From Lachnospiraceae bacterium (lineage in GTDB: Bacteria > Bacillota > Clostridia > Lachnospirales > Lachnospiraceae), in contig JAFLSZ010000012.1 in assembly GCA_022510665.1 (NCBI GenBank), forward strand, positions 1 to 34,503: a stretch of DNA of 34,503 nucleotides, read 5' to 3'. Made by a program: the position numbers and the translations under genes. Each line of letters begins with the position of its first letter. The first letter of the stretch is position 1. Shown here piece after piece: positions 29,741 to 34,503 of the stretch. The notes under the pieces are model-generated. The model ran no database searches. It was given only the letters and a program-made list of their open reading frames with translations, and was not told where the DNA came from.

Positions 29741-30010
29741 CGGAGTTTCCGCATTTTTAGTTGCTTTTTAGTCGCCTTAGACATTCCGTGGATTGTACGG
29801 TATCTTATTTTTGTATTTGTCCGAAGGAGCGCGTTTTTTAGCGAAGCCGGAATCACCTTTTAGAGTCGGTTAGACGCGAGGACGCTCCCGAGCGGCTTAG
29901 CTGCTCTTAGAGGAAGTCCGGTGCAGCGTTGCGCATACAAACATACAAAAATAAGATACCGTACAATCTACGGAATATAAAAAGTATACAAAATAATGTG
30001 GAAACTCAGG
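29741..30010. repeat. Palindromic repeat element (MITE-like or structured-RNA-like), complete copy
   Basis: Arms 29783-29815 and 29944-29976 are reverse complements (32/33). Outer arms gagtttcc (29743-29750) / ggaaactc (30000-30007). Flanked by direct repeat taaaat (29735-29740, 30011-30016). Homologous partial copy at the window end. Confidence 0.75.
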
Positions 30011-30035
30011 TAAAATAAAATATGCCTCCTGCTCT

Positions 30036-30064
30036 TTGACAATTTTACACTATACTGTTATAAT
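30036..30064 (+). promoter_or_regulatory. Sigma-A-type promoter of cyclophilin gene
   Basis: TTGACA-17 nt-TATAAT. Confidence 0.85.
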
Positions 30065-30123
30065 AATGGCGTTAATTTTTTCCAAAACGTATTACTAAAA
30101 AATCACACAAACAGGAGGTCATT

Positions 30124-30648
30124 ATGGCTCAAAATCCAATTATTACGTTTACTATGGAAAACGGAGAACAAATCCGCGCGGAACTCTATCCGGAAATCGC
30201 GCCGAACACGGTAAAAAATTTTCTTTCCCTTGTAAACAAAGGCTTTTATAATGGATTAATTTTCCACCGCGTCATCAGTGGTTTTATGATTCAGGGAGGA
30301 TGCCCGGAAGGCACCGGCATGGGCGGCCCGGACTACTCCATCAAGGGCGAGTTTTCCATGAACGGCTTTACCAACAATTTAAAGCATACCGAAGGCGTCC
30401 TTTCCATGGCGCGCGCGCAGCACCCGGATTCCGCGGGCTCCCAGTTCTTTATCATGCACAAGACAAGCCCGCATCTGGACGGTTCTTATGCCGCGTTCGG
30501 AAAAGTTATTGAAGGAATGGATACCGTAAACCGTATTGCGGAAGTTCCGACCGACTGGAACGACCGTCCTACCGTACCGCAGATAATAAAAACAGTGACG
30601 GCAGAAACATTCGGCGTCACTTATGATGAACCGGAAATTTTAGCGTAA
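30124..30648 (+). CDS. Cyclophilin-type peptidyl-prolyl cis-trans isomerase
   Basis: 174 aa; [51 protein letters not shown] aggaggtc. Confidence 0.97.
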   Translation: MAQNPIITFTMENGEQIRAELYPEIAPNTVKNFLSLVNKGFYNGLIFHRVISGFMIQGGCPEGTGMGGPDYSIKGEFSMNGFTNNLKHTEGVLSMARAQHPDSAGSQFFIMHKTSPHLDGSYAAFGKVIEGMDTVNRIAEVPTDWNDRPTVPQIIKTVTAETFGVTYDEPEILA

Positions 30649-30659
30649 TGAAAGAATAA

Positions 30660-30710
30660 AGAGATGCCTCAAAACAGACGATTCATTATCTGTTTGGCGG
30701 CATCTCTTTC
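30660..30710 (+). terminator. Intrinsic terminator of the cyclophilin gene
   Basis: agagatgcc...ggcatctct followed by a T-rich tract. Confidence 0.7.
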
Positions 30711-30721
30711 TATTATATTTC

Positions 30722-31033
30722 TTATACCCTGAACAGGCTCATTCTTCCCATCAGCTCCATGGATTCCTTCTTTAACTCTTACGCGCTTTCCGACACGTCA
30801 TCACTGCTTTCTATGACGATTCTGGTGCTCTCCTCCATATCTTTGGCAGACTGTGCGATTTGTCCGGCTGCCTGTACCTGTTCCTCGGCAATCTTCTCCA
30901 TCTATTCCGCAACCGTATCCGCTTTTTCTACCAGTTCAATCATTTGCACAACCCGTTTGCCGGTCTCCTCCACTTTCCGGTATAGAGTATCAAAAGTTAT
31001 ACCCGCTTCCGATACAATATCGGCATTCATCTG
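30722..31033 (-). pseudogene. C-terminal remnant of a methyl-accepting chemotaxis protein
   Basis: Minus-strand QMNADIVSEAGITFDTLYRKVEETGKRVVQMIELVEKADTVAE*MEKIAEEQVQAAGQIAQSAKDMEESTRIVIESSDDVSESA*ELKKESMELMGRMSLFRV*; internal TAG (30902-30904) and TAA (30779-30781). Confidence 0.75.
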
Positions 31034-31798
31034 TTATTGTTCCGCTCTCTCTCTTTCTATATACTTCATGACGGCAGTCATCGTTTCTCCGATTTTTTCC
31101 CTGAAAATGAGACCGGCACTGCCGTCATAAGGAGTTTCATCCCGGTTAATTAACACGATATGCTCCCCACGGAAATACCCGAGATAACTTGCCGCAGGAT
31201 AGACCGCAAGCGACGTCCCGCCGATAATCAAAAGCTCTGCGTTTGCAATTGCCTGAACGGAACGGTTTACGGTATTCTCATTCAGACCTTCTTCGTATAA
31301 TACCACATCAGGATGAATCACACCGCCGCATTTTTCGCAGACAGGGATTTTTCCGGTCAAAGCCTTTACCGCCTGCATCGGAAACGCCCCGCCGCATCGG
31401 GAACAATGATAGCCGAAGACCGTTCCATGCAGTTCCAAAACATTCCGACTCCCCGCCGCCTGATGCAGTCCGTCGATATTCTGCGTGATTACCGCATCCA
31501 GAAGCCCCCGCCGCTCCAGTTCGGCCAGCGCAAGATGCGCCGGATTCGGCTCCGCCTGCGACTGTAAAAAATAAGTATAGTAAAAATTATAAAAAATGTC
31601 CGGGTGCATTTTAAAAAAAGTATGGCTTAATATTTCCTCGGGAGATACACCGTACTGCTTAACCGTATTGTAAAGCCCGTCCTCGCTCCGATAATCCTTA
31701 ATGCCGCTTTCGGTAGATACGCCCGCTCCTCCGAAAAACACCGTACTTCTGCTGTTTTGTATTAAAGAAGCAAACTCCTTTATTTTCTGTTCGTCCAT
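31034..31798 (-). CDS. NAD-dependent protein deacylase, Sir2 family
   Basis: GAGVSTESGIKDYRS, TQNIDGLHQAAG, ELHGTVFGYHCSRCGG...CEKCGG zinc site, GGTSLAVYPAA. Confidence 0.96.
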   Translation of the reverse strand: MDEQKIKEFASLIQNSRSTVFFGGAGVSTESGIKDYRSEDGLYNTVKQYGVSPEEILSHTFFKMHPDIFYNFYYTYFLQSQAEPNPAHLALAELERRGLLDAVITQNIDGLHQAAGSRNVLELHGTVFGYHCSRCGGAFPMQAVKALTGKIPVCEKCGGVIHPDVVLYEEGLNENTVNRSVQAIANAELLIIGGTSLAVYPAASYLGYFRGEHIVLINRDETPYDGSAGLIFREKIGETMTAVMKYIERERAEQ

Positions 31799-31822
31799 AC
31801 AGTCACCTCATATATTAAACTG

Positions 31823-31854
31823 TCATAGGAAATGCGCAGCAATTTTCTATGATA
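31823..31854. repeat. Short palindromic repeat, copy 2
   Basis: tcataggaaatgcgcagcaattttctatgata; shares tcataggaaatgcgca(r)ca...ctatgat with 8611-8640. Confidence 0.7.
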
Positions 31855-31855
31855 C

Positions 31856-31912
31856 AAAAATCACCTCTTTGTCGGCTCTATACCGCAGTACACAACAAAT
31901 GAGGTGATTTTT
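31856..31912 (-). terminator. Intrinsic terminator between the DUF1508 gene and sir2
   Basis: aaaaatcacctc...gaggtgattttt, T/A tracts on both sides. Confidence 0.6.
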
Positions 31913-31981
31913 ATAACTATTTTGTTTCTTCCTGCTCTTAAACGTCTGCTTTTGAACGGAAACTTTTCCGCACTGCGGTGA

Positions 31982-32350
31982 TTACTTCTTTTCCACTTCC
32001 GCGTCCGGAGCATTCTTCTTTACGCTCTCTACGCCGTTCATACAGGATGCCTTCGCCTTGTAGCCCTCGCTCGTCGCGATTATCTGTCCGTTGGTTGCTT
32101 TCAGGCGGAAGCGGAACTCTCCTGCTTTGTCCGTATATACCTCAAACTTCGGGTTCTTCACCGTAACAACCTCGGCAGCGGTTTGGTCTTCCACTCCGGC
32201 AACCGGAGCATTTTTCTTTACGCTCTCAATTCCCTTCATGCAGGCAGCTTCCGTCGTATATACTTCACTTGTCGCAATGACCTCGCCGTTTCCTGCCTTT
32301 AAATCAAACTTAATACCGCTCTTAACCTCTTTGACTACAAACTTACCCAT
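31982..32350 (-). CDS. YegP-like protein with two tandem DUF1508 repeats
   Basis: Start placed at MGKFVVKEV with upstream SD (aaggagga). Two repeats: KFDLKAGNGEVIATSEVYTTEAACMKGIESVKKNAP and RFRLKATNGQIIATSEGYKAKASCMNGVESVKKNAP. Confidence 0.92.
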   Translation of the reverse strand: MGKFVVKEVKSGIKFDLKAGNGEVIATSEVYTTEAACMKGIESVKKNAPVAGVEDQTAAEVVTVKNPKFEVYTDKAGEFRFRLKATNGQIIATSEGYKAKASCMNGVESVKKNAPDAEVEKK

Positions 32351-32419
32351 TACATTATCCTCCTTCGCATATATTTTGGAAATTTTATGAGATAATTCTA
32401 TCATATCTCTGTTTCTTCG

Positions 32420-33097
32420 TCAAGGTGTTATAAAATTTTCACCATTTTCTGTTATTTCGTCAAATTCTCCCATGACCCTTTTGATATCGGAAAATGAAAA
32501 ACCTTTTCGATACAGTGCCGCCGCCAGTTTCTTTCTCTTTTCCTCCGCCACCTGCCCGGACTGATAACCCTTTTTCCTCAGATAGTCGCGAATTGCGGAC
32601 AGTTCCGGCGACTCTCCCTCCTCTTCCTCTTCTCCTTTTTCCAAAACATACTCTCTCTGCGCTTCTTTAATTGCTTCGGAAACGGTTTCTCTCTCAAACC
32701 CCTTTTGCAGCATTTTCTGATACAGCTCGCGCGCGCTGCACTTCGGAATCCAGAAAGAGGCGTATCCCTGCGCATAGGATATATCATCTATATAGTGAAG
32801 TTCCTGTAAGTAAGAAAGCGTCTCCTCTACCGTCTGTTCGGGATAGCCGTCGGATTTCAGCTTCTTAACCATCTCCTGCCTCGTATACCGCTTTTTATTC
32901 AGCAACAGCAGCGAGCGCCTTTTCGCGCGCGGAAAAAGCACCTCCTGATTCAGGCGAAAGAGCGCAGCCTCTCCTGCCTCTTCTCCCTCTGAGATACCAA
33001 CGCTTTGCAAATCCTTTCGATAGCAGCGGCAATAAACCTCTCCGTCCAAAAGAACCGTACACCTGCCCTTATTCCCTTCCTGCAATTCCAACAGCAT
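32420..33097 (-). CDS. recX: Regulatory protein RecX
   Basis: Downstream of recA; RYTRQEMVKKLKSDGYPEQTVEETLSYLQELHYIDDISYAQGYA motif. Confidence 0.9.
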   Translation of the reverse strand: MLLELQEGNKGRCTVLLDGEVYCRCYRKDLQSVGISEGEEAGEAALFRLNQEVLFPRAKRRSLLLLNKKRYTRQEMVKKLKSDGYPEQTVEETLSYLQELHYIDDISYAQGYASFWIPKCSARELYQKMLQKGFERETVSEAIKEAQREYVLEKGEEEEEGESPELSAIRDYLRKKGYQSGQVAEEKRKKLAAALYRKGFSFSDIKRVMGEFDEITENGENFITP

Positions 33098-33119
33098 ACC
33101 TATCTCCTCACTTACTTTT

Positions 33120-33147
33120 ACGGGGAAGCCGCACCGGACTTCCCCGT
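33120..33147 (-). other. Hairpin in recA-recX intergenic region
   Basis: acggggaag...cttccccgt; followed by a second small hairpin gtcagg-gctta-cctgac (33154-33170). Confidence 0.6.
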
Positions 33148-33179
33148 ATCACTGTCAGGGCTTACCTGACACGCTTCTC

Positions 33180-34217
33180 TTACTCTTCCGGCTCCGCTTT
33201 CTCTCCGTCGGTCTTCGCGCCCCCGGAAAGCTCGTAAACTTCGCGCACTCTTTGATCCACTTCCTCCAAAACTTCCGGATGCTCCTTTAAATACTGCTTC
33301 GCGTTCTCTCTGCCCTGCCCGATTTTCTCATCGTTGTAAGCAAACCACGCTCCGCTCTTTTGAATGATATTCTCCGTTACCGCAAGGTCAAGAACATCGC
33401 CCTCCTTGGAGATACCCTGTCCGAACATAATGTCAAACTCCGCTTCGCGGAACGGCGGCGCCACCTTATTCTTTACGACCTTGACTCTGGTGCGGCTGCC
33501 GACTACTTCTCCGTTTGCCTTTAAGGACTCAATCCGTCTGACATCCAGACGGACGGAAGCGTAGAACTTTAACGCACGTCCGCCGGTAGTGGTTTCCGGA
33601 TTGCCGAACATTACGCCGACCTTTTCACGCAGCTGGTTAATGAAAATAACGATACAGTTTGACTTGCTGATGACCGCGGTCAGCTTACGGAGCGCCTGCG
33701 ACATCAGACGTGCCTGAAGTCCTACATGCGAGTCCCCCATATCGCCTTCGATTTCCGCTTTAGGAACGAGCGCCGCTACGGAGTCTACGATAACAATATC
33801 CACCGCGCCGGAACGCACCATCGTCTCGGTAATCTCTAACGCCTGCTCTCCGTTATCCGGCTGGGAAATGTACAGATTGTTGATGTCAACGCCGATATTC
33901 GCCGCATACACCGGGTCAAGCGCATGCTCCGCATCGATAAATCCCGCGATACCGCCCCGTTTCTGTACCTCCGCGATAGCATGCAGCGCTACCGTCGTCT
34001 TACCGCTGGACTCCGGTCCGTAAATCTCGATAATACGTCCTTTCGGAAATCCGCCCAATCCGAGCGCAATATCAAGACTGAGCGCCCCGGACGGAACCGT
34101 CTCGATATTCATATTCGCCCTGGTGTCGCCAAGCTTCATTACGGAGCCTTTTCCGTACTGCTTCTCTATCTGCTGCAATGCCGACTCTAATGCCTTTATC
34201 TTTTCTGTATTTGCCAT
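33180..34217 (-). CDS. recA: Recombinase RecA
   Basis: GPESSGKTT Walker [37 protein letters not shown]. Start set at MANTEK (SD gaggagga) rather than MFMANTEK. Confidence 0.98.
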   Translation of the reverse strand: MANTEKIKALESALQQIEKQYGKGSVMKLGDTRANMNIETVPSGALSLDIALGLGGFPKGRIIEIYGPESSGKTTVALHAIAEVQKRGGIAGFIDAEHALDPVYAANIGVDINNLYISQPDNGEQALEITETMVRSGAVDIVIVDSVAALVPKAEIEGDMGDSHVGLQARLMSQALRKLTAVISKSNCIVIFINQLREKVGVMFGNPETTTGGRALKFYASVRLDVRRIESLKANGEVVGSRTRVKVVKNKVAPPFREAEFDIMFGQGISKEGDVLDLAVTENIIQKSGAWFAYNDEKIGQGRENAKQYLKEHPEVLEEVDQRVREVYELSGGAKTDGEKAEPEE

Positions 34218-34271
34218 AAACAAAATCCTCCTCTGATTCTACTCTGCTTTTCATCTTTGCCCGTACAGTTA

Positions 34272-34285
34272 CGAACAAATGTTCT
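34272..34285 (-). promoter_or_regulatory. LexA/DinR (SOS) operator upstream of recA
   Basis: CGAACAAATGTTCT; fits the Bacillus-type CGAAC-N4-GTTC operator. Confidence 0.8.
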
Positions 34286-34423
34286 TCTTGTAATTATACT
34301 ACAACTATCTTTTACTTTTGTCAACCGCTTTTCATAAAAATATTGGAAAAATTTGTTCCGAACAGAACAAAAAGGACAAATCTATTATAACACGGGAAAT
34401 TTAATTTGTAAACGCCAACGGCG

Positions 34424-34503
34424 CTTGAGGGTTCGCATTTTTTAGCTATTTTAAAAAATTCCGCAGATTGTACGCTGTCTTATTTTTGCATTTGTCCGAA
34501 GGA
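34424..34503. repeat. Left part of a second copy of the 29741-30010 element, cut by the window end
   Basis: attccgcagattgtacgctgtcttatttttgcatttgtccgaagga matches 29783-29828 with 5 differences in 46; upstream gagggttcgcattttttag parallels gagtttccgcatttttag. Confidence 0.75.

Noticed and set aside
30759-31130. 123-aa plus-strand ORF
   Set aside because: Antisense shadow of the MCP remnant and sir2 3' end.
1-34503. CRISPR array, prophage, integrase or complete IS element
   Set aside because: No regularly spaced direct repeats, cas genes, phage structural genes or transposase ORFs were seen.

Overview
This 34.5 kb window looks like a Firmicutes genome, most likely Lachnospiraceae/Clostridia. 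Nearly all genes are on the minus strand. The core is a conserved block that reads, in transcription order: bactofilin - pyrH - frr - uppS - cdsA - dxr - rseP - ispG - polC - tRNA-Glu(CTC). Flanking it are alaS (with a textbook sigma-A promoter), a five-gene biotin-dependent Na+-pumping decarboxylase/carboxyltransferase cluster, a cyclophilin, a Sir2 deacylase, and recA-recX with a Bacillus-type LexA (SOS) box. Accessory material includes: (i) a subtilase fused to a long C-terminal domain with a phospholipase-C-like H-x3-D-x3-H motif, whose frame is open for 680 codons except for two TAA codons, one of them codon 2; (ii) a promoter-hairpin-terminator unit upstream of it that looks like an unannotated small RNA or regulatory leader; (iii) a ~270 bp imperfectly palindromic element (29741-30010) with 33-nt inverted arms, a GC-rich structured core and a candidate 6-bp target duplication, with a second copy running off the right end of the window; (iv) a second short palindrome family present twice; (v) several decayed genes: a GNAT toxin-like gene beside an intact small partner, a methyl-accepting chemotaxis tail in frame after sir2, and a frameshifted exported protein. 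No CRISPR array, prophage or complete transposase gene was seen. The best candidates for undescribed biology are the palindromic element, the leader/sRNA and the subtilase-PLC-like fusion. All three rest on sequence reading alone.
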